Of a stretch of 64,000 bases of DNA, positions 43,254 to 51,844 are shown one piece after another. Source of the stretch: Alcanivoracaceae bacterium (GTDB taxonomy: Bacteria; Pseudomonadota; Gammaproteobacteria; Pseudomonadales; Alcanivoracaceae). The notes under the pieces are model-generated. The model did not search any database, was not told the origin of the DNA, and was given only the letters and a program-made list of their open reading frames with translations. The stretch spans positions 124,001 to 188,000 of the forward strand of contig JARGOL010000003.1 in NCBI GenBank assembly GCA_029212745.1. Reading direction: 5' to 3'. Both the position numbers and the translations under genes were made by a program. Numbering within the stretch: the first letter of the stretch is position 1; each line of letters begins with the position of its first letter.

Positions 43254-44308
43254 TGATCAAGGTGTTGATTGTAGATGATTCGGGATTTATGCGGCTGGCA
43301 TTACGAAAGTTGCTGGATCGTTCCGGCGCCATTGAGGTTGTAGGAGAAGCCTGTACTGGCAGCGACGCCATCCAGAAAGCACGGCTGCTTATGCCGGACG
43401 TTATCACCATGGACGTAGAGATGCCTGACATGGATGGCGTCACCGCTACGCGGGAAATTCTTTCCCGTCAGCGGATCCCCATTATCATGATTAGCAGCCT
43501 TACCAGGGCTGCAGGACGGACTACACTGGCAGCCATGGATGCAGGCGCGGTGGACTTTATCCCCAAGGCGTCCTCATATGTGGACCTCGACATCATTGCC
43601 ATTGAACGCGAGCTGACAGAAAAGATAGTAAGCTGGCATGAGCGATACCGCACCACCCAAAGCGCCACGCCATCAGCGGGCCCCGCAAACATTCGCGCAC
43701 GACGTCACACTAATTTCAGGGCCGACCTTCTGGTCATTGGCGCATCAACTGGCGGTCCGCGGGTCATTCCTGATCTGCTTCGGCAGCTGCCAGAGCTTCA
43801 TTGCCCACTGGTAATCGCTGTTCATATGCCCGAAGCATATACCGCCGGCTTCGCAAGCCACCTGTCCGAGACTACCGGGCATCGTTGCATTGAATCCTAC
43901 ACAGGGCACGTTCTGGTTGCCGGCCAGGTAGTTATTGCCGCCGGCGGGCGCGACACCTTTATCAAATGCAATTTTAACGGGCCTTTGATGTTGCAGGTAC
44001 GCAAGGACTCTGATTATGGCATTCACCCCTCTGTTGACGCCCTTTTCTCATCGGCTGCGCATACCGGGCTTTCCGTAGGAGCGGCCGTTCTAACCGGGAT
44101 GGGCCAGGACGGGCTGCATGGAGCGGAATTGCTGTCCGGCCGCAACCAGCCAGTTCTGAGCCAGGATGAGGCATCGTCGCTAGTCTACGGGATGCCGCGC
44201 GCCGTTGCGGAAGCAGGTTACGCATCCGGTGTTATGGATATTGGCGGTATTGCCGAAAACTTTGCTACATGGGGCAGACGAGAAGCACTCACAGGAGTAT
44301 CCGCATGA
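43253..44308 (+). CDS. cheB: Chemotaxis-specific methylesterase CheB
   Basis: A 351-residue two-domain enzyme that demethylates or deamidates MCPs when phosphorylated. The receiver (residues 1-120) starts MIKVLIVDDSGFMRLALRKL, with D54 in VITMDVEMPDMDG and Lys in FIPKAS. The C-terminal esterase has the Ser in IGASTGGPRV, His in VHMPEAYTAGFASHL and Asp in VLTGMGQDGLHG. The ATG overlaps the previous stop, and the following receiver gene starts inside its stop (ATGA). Confidence 0.95.
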   Translation: MIKVLIVDDSGFMRLALRKLLDRSGAIEVVGEACTGSDAIQKARLLMPDVITMDVEMPDMDGVTATREILSRQRIPIIMISSLTRAAGRTTLAAMDAGAVDFIPKASSYVDLDIIAIERELTEKIVSWHERYRTTQSATPSAGPANIRARRHTNFRADLLVIGASTGGPRVIPDLLRQLPELHCPLVIAVHMPEAYTAGFASHLSETTGHRCIESYTGHVLVAGQVVIAAGGRDTFIKCNFNGPLMLQVRKDSDYGIHPSVDALFSSAAHTGLSVGAAVLTGMGQDGLHGAELLSGRNQPVLSQDEASSLVYGMPRAVAEAGYASGVMDIGGIAENFATWGRREALTGVSA

Positions 44309-44754
44309 CATTATCTCGACCTGAAAAACCGAGCTCCGTCCTGCTAGTGGATGACTCATTCCTGATGCGGAAATTGCTCGCAGAAATCATAAGCCGTGAC
44401 CCGGATATCTGTCTCGCCGGTGAGGCATCAGATGGACTCGAAGGCCTTGATAAGCTTTCTGAATTGCTACCGGACGTGGTCCTGCTAGATATGGAAATGC
44501 CACGTTTGGATGGCATCGGATTCCTCGAGCGCGCGCGATTCGTATGCACAGCACGCATCATCGTCGTCTCTTCGGTAGCCATGCTGGGCACAGAAACCGC
44601 CCGTCGAGCGATGGAATTGGGAGCATATGCCATCGTTGGCAAGCCATCGGGTGTGCTGAGCATGGACATGGCAGAAGAGCGCGGACAGGAACTCCTGGAT
44701 GCCATTCACGGCAGCATGCCGTCAGCGCACCGGGAAGGCAGGACCACGCAATGA
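44305..44754 (+). CDS. Single-domain response regulator of CheB-receiver type
   Basis: A 149-residue receiver starting MTLSRPEKPSSVLLVDDSFL. It has D62 in VLLDMEMPRLDG and Lys in AIVGKPSGV. It looks more like the N-terminal receiver of CheB (ASDGLEGLDKLSELLPDVV, LERARF) than like CheY, and ends after a 25-residue linker-like tail with no esterase. It could serve as phosphate sink or as the output regulator of the system, since no CheY is present. Overlaps cheB and cheA by 4 nt. Confidence 0.82.
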   Translation: MTLSRPEKPSSVLLVDDSFLMRKLLAEIISRDPDICLAGEASDGLEGLDKLSELLPDVVLLDMEMPRLDGIGFLERARFVCTARIIVVSSVAMLGTETARRAMELGAYAIVGKPSGVLSMDMAEERGQELLDAIHGSMPSAHREGRTTQ

Positions 44755-47411
44755 GCGACTTTCATGAACGCATGTGGCCCGCCTTCAAGGCCGAAGCGGA
44801 AGAACAGCTTGAAGCCCTGGACATGGCACTCGTGCGACTGGAAAAGAGCGCTGATTCGGAGGACCTGCGTACGGTCTTCCGTCAGTTCCATACCCTTAAG
44901 AGCAGTGCTGCGATGATGGGCTATTCCGGCATGGAATCGCTAGCGCATGCAGCCGAAGACGTTCTCGGCGAAATACGAGCGCAATCACTGGATATGACCA
45001 GTGACTTGCTGAGCATGCTCCTGGAGGCCACAGACTTCATTCGTTCGTCGATAGCCCAACTGGAGGGCGGGCAGGGCGAATGCGCTCCGACGGATCTTGC
45101 CCAGCGACTTCGCCAAGTCATGGATGGCTCGACTGGGCACGAACACACACCGGAAGCTGACGATGCCGCTGAGGATACACTGGCGCCCCTTTGTGACCAT
45201 ATTGCCAACGCGCTCGAGCAGGCACCGCACAGCTATGGTGATTCCAGGTGGGAGACAGTCAGTAACAGCGCGGGCAACCTGGGATTCCGCGCCGCCACCC
45301 AGTTGCTGGAGGTCCTCAAGGAAAGCAAAGAGGTCAATGAGGCATCTGAAGCCACCCTGATAACGCAGCTGACCATGATTTTCGAGCTGGCCGGACGTGA
45401 CATACAACCATTGCTGCAGGTTGATCCACTGCGTTCGGAGCTGACCGAGGCCTTTGCCAAGGACGTTCATCGTCTTTGCAGCACCATCCCTGACCAGAGC
45501 GGCGGGATTGATCAATGGACTACCTTTCGTAGCGTGATTGACCCGGCACTCTGGCACACTCAACTTCTTGGGTTCCGCGGTGCTCAATTGCTCTTGCGGC
45601 ATCTTGGCAATCTTGCACGTCATGCGAGCCTCGCAAAGGCTGCAGATACATCCTGGCATGATGACCTGGTCGTATCCACGCAGCTTCTGGTCGATATCGC
45701 AGAACAGGGGTATGAATCTGCTGATCTTCGGGATTACTGCAATTCCCTCGTGATATCCTCAGCGCCCACCTCAAAGGACGCTGAGCAAATTGCCCAGCGG
45801 GACGGCCTGTTGGCCGGCGAGATCGAGATCGACACTGAAAGCTTACCGGACCATGGCGAGGAGCTCATTAGCTGCCTGACGTCACTTGTGCAAGTTACCG
45901 ACAGCACGACCCGCTTTCATACCCCGGAGAAAGGCAGGGCCGAGAAAACAAGCATACGTTTCCGGTTTGTGTTTGATGGTGACCGAAATGATCTACAACG
46001 GTCGCTTGCCCGCCCGGGGTTTACGCCCGAAATCATTTGGCTGGACATGCACGCAGACACAGCAGAACAGCGCGGCACGGATGAGAAAGTGGGTCGTCCT
46101 TCCGCCCACAGGTCAAATGTAACGGCACAGTCGGACACCATCCGCATACGCTCACGCTCTGTTGATGCAGTAGCCGGTCAGGTCGGCGGATTGCTAATGC
46201 AACGCAATCGGCTTCAGCATTTGCTGAGCGAATACGAAAGCAGTCTCGATGCGCTCACATCTGCGCAACGTTCTCAGGCGCTGCCCGACTTCCTCGCCCA
46301 GCCGGTGGCTCAGCTCCTCAATTTCGCAAGCCAGGTCAAGGATGTGGACGATCGCATCGGCGCGCAGATGCATACGCTACAGGAACACGCGCTGTCTCTT
46401 CGGGTCGTACCAATCTCGACGCTATTTAATCGATTCCACCGGTCGGTCCGTCAGATTGCAAAGGATCACGACAAGGACATTGCGCTGCATGTTCGTGGCG
46501 AGGACATACGCATCGACAGGGGTCTGGTTGACCGTCTGGTCGAACCCCTTCTGCACCTGTTGCGCAACAGCATTGATCACGGCATTGAATCTGCAAGTCG
46601 CCGACGGGAATCAGGCAAGGACGCTGCTGGTGCCATCACACTTGGCGCTGAGCAAAGTGGCAGTCAGGTACGGATTCGGCTAACCGATGACGGTGCCGGC
46701 ATCGATCCCGATCTGATCCGCAAGAAAGCCGTCCAGCGCGGGCTACGTACTGAGAACCACGTTAACGCCCTTAGCGACGCCGAGGTCCTTCAACTGGTAT
46801 TTATCCCCGGGTTTTCCACACGCGAGCAGGTTACTGAATTGTCCGGCCGCGGTGTGGGCATGGACGCCGTCAAGCATGTTGTAGAAGCGGTCGGTGGCAA
46901 CATAAAGCTGGCATCAAAACCCGGGGAAGGGTGCACCATAGATCTCTATCTACCGCTTAGCGCAGCGATACAGAATGTAGTCATGGTGCAGAGCAACCTG
47001 AGTCCCTTCGCGATTGCTGACCGGCATGTTCGTGAGATCATCGACATGCGCCACCTGCCCTTGCAGACCGTAGGCCTGCAGCATTATGTAGTCATCCGTG
47101 ACAAAACGGTCCCGGTTTATGTCCTGGAACGCCTTTTGGGGCTGAAAAACGCCGATTCACCTCTGTCGCGGCGTCAACTGGTCCTTCTCGAGAGCGAGGG
47201 CCATATCATGGGAATACTGTGCCCTGCGGTGACCGGTCGTCAGCAACTGTTCATCCAGGATGCAGATTCGCTGGTAGCCACCCTTCCGTTTGTGAGTGGT
47301 ACATCGCTCCTCGGCGATGGGCGCGTTGCCATTATCCTCGATTGCGAAACCCTCTTTGGAGTTGCACAGGAAGGCACACGCTTTCTGCACCGGCAAGAGG
47401 TGAATGCATGA
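44751..47411 (+). CDS. cheA: Chemosensory histidine kinase CheA
   Basis: An 886-residue kinase. HPt domain P1 holds His47 in FRQFHTLKSSAAMMG. A long region (about 130-500) lacks clear P2 motifs. P3/P4 follow: RVVPISTLFNRFHR, N box LLRNSIDHGIESASRRRESG, G1 LTDDGAGIDPDLI, G2 GRGVGMDAVKHVV. P5 is a CheW-like domain (IQNVVMVQSNLSPFAIADRH). There is no C-terminal receiver. The reading frame overlaps both neighbours (ATGA at each end). The long region between P1 and P3 has no obvious second HPt. Confidence 0.92.
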   Translation: MSDFHERMWPAFKAEAEEQLEALDMALVRLEKSADSEDLRTVFRQFHTLKSSAAMMGYSGMESLAHAAEDVLGEIRAQSLDMTSDLLSMLLEATDFIRSSIAQLEGGQGECAPTDLAQRLRQVMDGSTGHEHTPEADDAAEDTLAPLCDHIANALEQAPHSYGDSRWETVSNSAGNLGFRAATQLLEVLKESKEVNEASEATLITQLTMIFELAGRDIQPLLQVDPLRSELTEAFAKDVHRLCSTIPDQSGGIDQWTTFRSVIDPALWHTQLLGFRGAQLLLRHLGNLARHASLAKAADTSWHDDLVVSTQLLVDIAEQGYESADLRDYCNSLVISSAPTSKDAEQIAQRDGLLAGEIEIDTESLPDHGEELISCLTSLVQVTDSTTRFHTPEKGRAEKTSIRFRFVFDGDRNDLQRSLARPGFTPEIIWLDMHADTAEQRGTDEKVGRPSAHRSNVTAQSDTIRIRSRSVDAVAGQVGGLLMQRNRLQHLLSEYESSLDALTSAQRSQALPDFLAQPVAQLLNFASQVKDVDDRIGAQMHTLQEHALSLRVVPISTLFNRFHRSVRQIAKDHDKDIALHVRGEDIRIDRGLVDRLVEPLLHLLRNSIDHGIESASRRRESGKDAAGAITLGAEQSGSQVRIRLTDDGAGIDPDLIRKKAVQRGLRTENHVNALSDAEVLQLVFIPGFSTREQVTELSGRGVGMDAVKHVVEAVGGNIKLASKPGEGCTIDLYLPLSAAIQNVVMVQSNLSPFAIADRHVREIIDMRHLPLQTVGLQHYVVIRDKTVPVYVLERLLGLKNADSPLSRRQLVLLESEGHIMGILCPAVTGRQQLFIQDADSLVATLPFVSGTSLLGDGRVAIILDCETLFGVAQEGTRFLHRQEVNA

Positions 47412-47809
47412 GTGAGCGCTTTCTCACCTTTCGTTGCGGGGCTTATCGCTTTGCCATTGACAGCACACAGGTAATACACGTCACTGACGGCGTTCATAGA
47501 GACATAGGGCCTGACCACATCGCTGACCTGCCAAGCCAGGAGGCCGATCTTAATATGTTACTGAAAACCGATGAGCGGAGTTGCGCGAGTCTGTTCCTGC
47601 GGGGAGATGATGGCCAGGTAATACGCATCGGTGTCACAGATATCGATGGGCTTGAAGATCTGGAGCCTGAGGCCTTCGTCAACCTGCCGCTGTTCAATAA
47701 GCTACTCAGCCAGCTTGTGGCTGGGGTAAGTAGCACCGACAAGAACAGGATATTGTTCCGTATCAACCCTCCTGCCCTATGGCTGGACGATCTGCGCGAG
47801 GATAGTTGA
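47408..47809 (+). CDS. Small CheW-like protein
   Basis: A 133-residue protein starting MSERFLTFRCGAYRFAIDST, similar in layout to a CheW beta-barrel strand set but short and lacking the usual docking motif. The remainder (DGQVIRIGVTDIDGLEDLEP, NLPLFNKLLSQLVAG) is not typical CheW. It is last in the chemosensory operon and its ATG overlaps the cheA stop. It may be the second scaffold protein, or a degenerate one. Confidence 0.65.
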   Translation: MSERFLTFRCGAYRFAIDSTQVIHVTDGVHRDIGPDHIADLPSQEADLNMLLKTDERSCASLFLRGDDGQVIRIGVTDIDGLEDLEPEAFVNLPLFNKLLSQLVAGVSSTDKNRILFRINPPALWLDDLREDS

Positions 47810-47820
47810 CTACTTCCGTG

Positions 47821-48909
47821 TCAAATCAGGTCTCGCTGCTCGTAAAGCGCGCGCCACATTGGCGATTCCCGCTCGCCGAGCTCGGTATCAAAGTAGTAGC
47901 GCAAACGACGGCGATCGTCATCACGGTCTTTCAGCGCCGTGCCGATAATGAAATGCACCAGGTCCCGGGGCTCCACCTTTCCATCATTGAAGTACCAGGC
48001 GTGCACGGACAATGAATGCATCACATTGATGGCTTCGGCGGTGGAGAGCGCCGCGCCGGCAAGGCGATGAGTGCTCTTGCCATCCATGGACTGGCCGGTG
48101 CGCAGCTCGTGGAACAGCGTCACGAGTGCCTGCAAAAGCTCATCCGGCACCGAGAGCTCAATGCCGGACGCGCGGTTCAACAGCGCCACTTCCGATTGCA
48201 CCACGCTGATCTCATCCTCCAGGTGCTGGATCGGGCCAATGGTTTCAAAGCTCAGCCGGCGCTTGAGGGCCACACTCATCTGGTTAACGCCCTGATCAGC
48301 GCTGTTCGCCGTGGCCACCACATTGAACCCTTGGCGCGCATACAGACTGGCATCGTTGTCACCCAGCTCCGGTACGGCCACCACCCGCTCGGACAGAATC
48401 GACAGCAAGGTATCCTGGAGCGGTTGCGGACAACGGCTGAGCTCCTCGAAACGGACCAGCTTGCCGTCGCGCATGCCGCGGTAGAGCGGGCCTGGAACCA
48501 GTGCATCGCGGTGGTAGCCCATGGTCGCCAGACGCGACTGGTCCCAGCCATACAGCAGCTGGCCGATCTCGGTGACAGAGCTGCCCTGGATCACCAGGGT
48601 CGAATCGCGGGAGACCGCCGCCGCCAGCAGCTCGGACAACCAGCTCTTGGCCGTGCCCGGGGGGCCCACCATGAAAGAACCGCGCCCGGACAGCAGCGCC
48701 ACGATGATACGTCGCACCACGCCTTCGCGGGCCACGAACTTGCGCGAAATGTCCCGGCTCGCATCGCCGGTTATGAAGGTTTCCACGGCTTTCGGTGACA
48801 GCGCCCAGCCGGGCGGCACCGCACCACTGTCGGCCTCAACCAGCCTGGCCAGCTCATCGGCAAAGCGCTGTTCGGCGGGTAGGCGCTGGATGTCTTTTTG
48901 TTCGGTCAT
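47821..48909 (-). CDS. MoxR-family AAA+ ATPase
   Basis: A 362-residue MoxR/YehL-type AAA+ protein with Walker A FMVGPPGTAKSWLSELLAAA, Walker B LVRFEELSRCPQPLQDTL, sensor NVVATANSADQGVNQM and Arg finger LKRRLSFETI. Family members act as chaperones with von Willebrand factor A proteins. None is encoded here: the next gene downstream is the chemosensory operon, converging with an 11-bp gap. Its ATG overlaps the stop of the secretion ATPase gene (ATGA), so it is coupled to that gene. Confidence 0.85.
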   Translation of the reverse strand: MTEQKDIQRLPAEQRFADELARLVEADSGAVPPGWALSPKAVETFITGDASRDISRKFVAREGVVRRIIVALLSGRGSFMVGPPGTAKSWLSELLAAAVSRDSTLVIQGSSVTEIGQLLYGWDQSRLATMGYHRDALVPGPLYRGMRDGKLVRFEELSRCPQPLQDTLLSILSERVVAVPELGDNDASLYARQGFNVVATANSADQGVNQMSVALKRRLSFETIGPIQHLEDEISVVQSEVALLNRASGIELSVPDELLQALVTLFHELRTGQSMDGKSTHRLAGAALSTAEAINVMHSLSVHAWYFNDGKVEPRDLVHFIIGTALKDRDDDRRRLRYYFDTELGERESPMWRALYEQRDLI

Positions 48910-51170
48910 CGGAAACCCCTCTCACCGCCGCGCCGTTCCGGCGCCAACCGCTCCTGCGGCAGGATGCGGGGCAATTCGGACATCGGGATAATGCCGGCAA
49001 GGACCAGCTCAAGGGCGCTGTCACGCATGGTCACCATGCCGGCGTCCAGCGCCCGCCATCTCAGCTCACCCAGATGCGGCCGGGCACTGATCACATCCCG
49101 GTAGTCATCATTCACCTGCAGATATTCGGTCACAGCAATGCGTCCGTGCGTGCCACGGCCATTGCATTCATTGCAGCCCGCACCCTCGTAACAGACAAAG
49201 CCGGAAGGCACCTCTTCAGGGAACAGCTCCTTGAGGATGGCCGCCGGCGGCCTGCTGCGTTGGCGGCACTCGGGACAGATGCGGCGCGCCAGCCGCTGCG
49301 CCATCACCGCACGTAATTCACTGGCAATGGAGTTGGGGTGCAAGCCCAGGTCATACAGGCGCTGGATCGCATCCACGGCATCGTTGCAGTGCAGCGTGGA
49401 CAACACCAGGTGGCCGGTCTGCGACGCCCGGGCCGCCTCCAGCGCCGTTTCCGCGTCGCGGATCTCGCCGACCAGGATCACATCCGGGTCCTGGCGAACA
49501 AAAGAGCGCATGGCATCCGCAAAGCCAAAACCGATGCGATTGCGCACGCGCGTCTGCTGGATATTGTCGATGGCATACTCCACCGGGTCTTCCACCGTGA
49601 TGACCTTGCGGGCACCGTCATCCGCGAGCTCCTGGAGCCCGGCCGACAGCGTGGTGGATTTGCCTGAACCGGTGGGCCCGACAATCAGGACCAACCCGGC
49701 GGGGTTGTCGAGCAGTCGCCGGTAACGCGCACGCAGGCGCGGCGACAGGCCCAGCTCATCAATGCCCATGGCGCGGCCGCTCTGCGGCAGCAAACGGATC
49801 ACCGCATGCTCGCCATGCAGTGACGGCTGGGTCTGGACGCGCAAGTCATAGGTGGTCTGCCCCACCTTCATGCGCGAGCGTCCACCCTGGGGCAGGCGGT
49901 GCTCGGAAATATCCAGCTCGGCGCGCGTCTTGATCACGTTGATCACACCAATCAGCTCTGCCGGTGTGAGCTTGAGATGCTTGAGATCGTACAGCTCTCC
50001 ATCGACACGCAAACGGATCCGGACGCGGTCAGGATAGCGTTCGAAATGAATGTCGCTGGCGCCTTCGGAGACAGCATCCAGCAGGATCGATTCGTAGATC
50101 GCCACCAGGTAGGGACTGACCTCGTTGTCGAGATCATTGGAAAACGTGTCTTTCTCGCGCTGGGCCACGGGCACCACCAGTCGCCCGCGATTCCTGTCGC
50201 CTTTGTCGAGAATATTGATCGCCGACCAGAGCCGCCGGTAATCCGTCGGCGTGACCAGTATCTTGTCGACGCCCTTGCTTTCGTACAACGCCGACAGTGA
50301 ATCCGTCTGGGCATCGGCATCGTCCGTGACCACCTGCAGCCGTCCGTCTTTGACGTACACCGGCAGCAGGCGGTAATGATCAAGGAAGGTGCGCGAAAAG
50401 TGCCGGAACAGGTTCCTGTCCTGCAGTTCGAACAACTGCTCGGCATCCATGAACGGCACGCCGGTGCGCTTGGCCAGGGCGCGATACACGGCCTTGTTGT
50501 CCGGCCCCAGGTGGCGCTGGATCACGGACAGCACCGGCTTGTTCAGCTTGCGCGCTTCCTCACGGGCGCTGGCGAGTGCCTGCTCATCAATAAGGCCCAT
50601 GTCGATCAGCATGGCACTGGCATCAATACTGAAATCCACCAGCCCCAGCCAGTGCCTGTCGATCTCGCCCTTGTCACCAAAGCGGCAGGCGATAAGGGCG
50701 TTCAGCTGGCCCTGGGCATCGTCCAGGCAGAACAGTTCGCCGTCGTTGCCCAACTGCTCCAGCAACGTTTCAAGACGCTCCAGCAGACATACCGCCAGCA
50801 CACGGTCATAGGGCGCGCCCGGCGGATAACCGGCTTCGCCCTCACCGACATGGATATCCACGGTGCGGATATCCAGACTGGCCAGATTGCTACGCGCAAT
50901 CCCGGCAATATCAGGGTCACGCTCGAGCACATCCAGATGATCCAGCTGGCGGGACAGGATGGCGGCCAGATAGCCAGAGCCTGCCCCTACCAGCAGCACG
51001 CGCTCCTGACGATGCAGCGGTGGCATCAGTGCCAGCAGTGAGCGCACCGCCTTGCGCGAGGGAATGCTGTGGCCGGACAACATGCCTTCCAGATCTGGCG
51101 AGGCGATGAAGGCACCACGGGGCACGCCGTCAATCACGGCGGACAAGGACGCGTTTGGTATGTCTGTCAT
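48906..51170 (-). CDS. Fusion of PCMT-like methyltransferase domain and GspE/PilB-type ATPase
   Basis: A 754-residue protein. Residues 1-160 resemble protein-L-isoaspartate methyltransferase: IPSRKAVRSLLALMPPLHRQ, VLLVGAGSGYLAAILSR (SAM loop), VLERDPDIAGIARSNLAS, PYDRVLAVCLLERL. A MshEN-type domain follows (about 165-310), then a type II/IV secretion ATPase: GPTGSGKSTTLSAGL (Walker A), VEDPVEYAIDNIQQTRV, PDVILVGEIRDAETALEAAR (Walker B), STLHCNDA (His box) and a zinc site CPEC...CNEC. The ATG at 51170 has AGGAGAG upstream. The MoxR gene follows it, overlapping by 4 nt. Confidence 0.85.
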   Translation of the reverse strand: MTDIPNASLSAVIDGVPRGAFIASPDLEGMLSGHSIPSRKAVRSLLALMPPLHRQERVLLVGAGSGYLAAILSRQLDHLDVLERDPDIAGIARSNLASLDIRTVDIHVGEGEAGYPPGAPYDRVLAVCLLERLETLLEQLGNDGELFCLDDAQGQLNALIACRFGDKGEIDRHWLGLVDFSIDASAMLIDMGLIDEQALASAREEARKLNKPVLSVIQRHLGPDNKAVYRALAKRTGVPFMDAEQLFELQDRNLFRHFSRTFLDHYRLLPVYVKDGRLQVVTDDADAQTDSLSALYESKGVDKILVTPTDYRRLWSAINILDKGDRNRGRLVVPVAQREKDTFSNDLDNEVSPYLVAIYESILLDAVSEGASDIHFERYPDRVRIRLRVDGELYDLKHLKLTPAELIGVINVIKTRAELDISEHRLPQGGRSRMKVGQTTYDLRVQTQPSLHGEHAVIRLLPQSGRAMGIDELGLSPRLRARYRRLLDNPAGLVLIVGPTGSGKSTTLSAGLQELADDGARKVITVEDPVEYAIDNIQQTRVRNRIGFGFADAMRSFVRQDPDVILVGEIRDAETALEAARASQTGHLVLSTLHCNDAVDAIQRLYDLGLHPNSIASELRAVMAQRLARRICPECRQRSRPPAAILKELFPEEVPSGFVCYEGAGCNECNGRGTHGRIAVTEYLQVNDDYRDVISARPHLGELRWRALDAGMVTMRDSALELVLAGIIPMSELPRILPQERLAPERRGGERGFR

Positions 51171-51249
51171 GCGACTGCAGCACTCTCCTGGCAGACCCGG
51201 GTGCCGGCCCTGGAAACGAGTGGCGCGGCGCTCCCTTTCATTCACCCAC

Positions 51250-51277
51250 AAAAAAGCCGGCTGTGGAAGCCGGCTTT
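51250..51277 (-). terminator. Rho-independent terminator of the cytochrome c5-like gene
   Basis: AAAGCCGGCT/AGCCGGCTTT stem with GTGGA loop, T run on the minus strand. It lies 26 bp after the cytochrome stop. Confidence 0.88.
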
Positions 51278-51302
51278 CAAGTAGCGTTGACGCCAATCAA
51301 GG

Positions 51303-51749
51303 TTACTTGCTTTCAGCCACCATGTACTCGACCGCGGCCTTGATCTCGTCACGGGAGCAGTCCATGCACAGGCCCATGGCCGGCATGGCGTTGAAGCCAT
51401 CCACCGCGTGCGTCACCAGCGTGCTCATGCCCTTGCCGATACGCGGCGCCCAGTCGCCCGCATTGCCAACCACCGGGGCACCTGCAGCGCCGGACGCATG
51501 ACACCCCGCACAGGCACTGTTGTAGACATCGGAACCGGAACGCGGACCGGAAGCCACCTGCTCGGCCGCAGCCGCGGACCCGCACTCTTCACCTTCCACG
51601 CACACGGCGCCAACCGGTGCGATGCGCTCTTCCAGGGCGCGCTCGCTGAATACGGAATTCTGCCCGAACGGGTGCTCAAGGGTGCCCGCAATGGCGCCAG
51701 CGGAGGCCAGCAGGGCGATGACGGCAAACGTCTTCATGGTCAGCTTCAC
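51303..51749 (-). CDS. Cytochrome c5-like periplasmic cytochrome
   Basis: A 148-residue secreted monohaem cytochrome. The start is a GTG at 51749 with AGAGAGGA 8 nt upstream (an ATG at 51737 is the alternative). Signal peptide MKTFAVIALLASAGAIAG. A low-complexity segment precedes the haem site CAGCH. The distal Met is likely in FNAMPAMG, followed by the cytochrome c5 disulfide pair CMDC. It carries electrons in the periplasm, partner unknown. Convergent terminator downstream. Confidence 0.85.
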   Translation of the reverse strand: MKLTMKTFAVIALLASAGAIAGTLEHPFGQNSVFSERALEERIAPVGAVCVEGEECGSAAAAEQVASGPRSGSDVYNSACAGCHASGAAGAPVVGNAGDWAPRIGKGMSTLVTHAVDGFNAMPAMGLCMDCSRDEIKAAVEYMVAESK

Positions 51750-51844
51750 GGTAAAATCCTCTCTTGCTGTCGCGGCCCCAGGCCGCGTTTGGCGCGCATT
51801 ATACGCACCTGCCACAGGAAATTCACTGCCCGATTTCGACCGGG

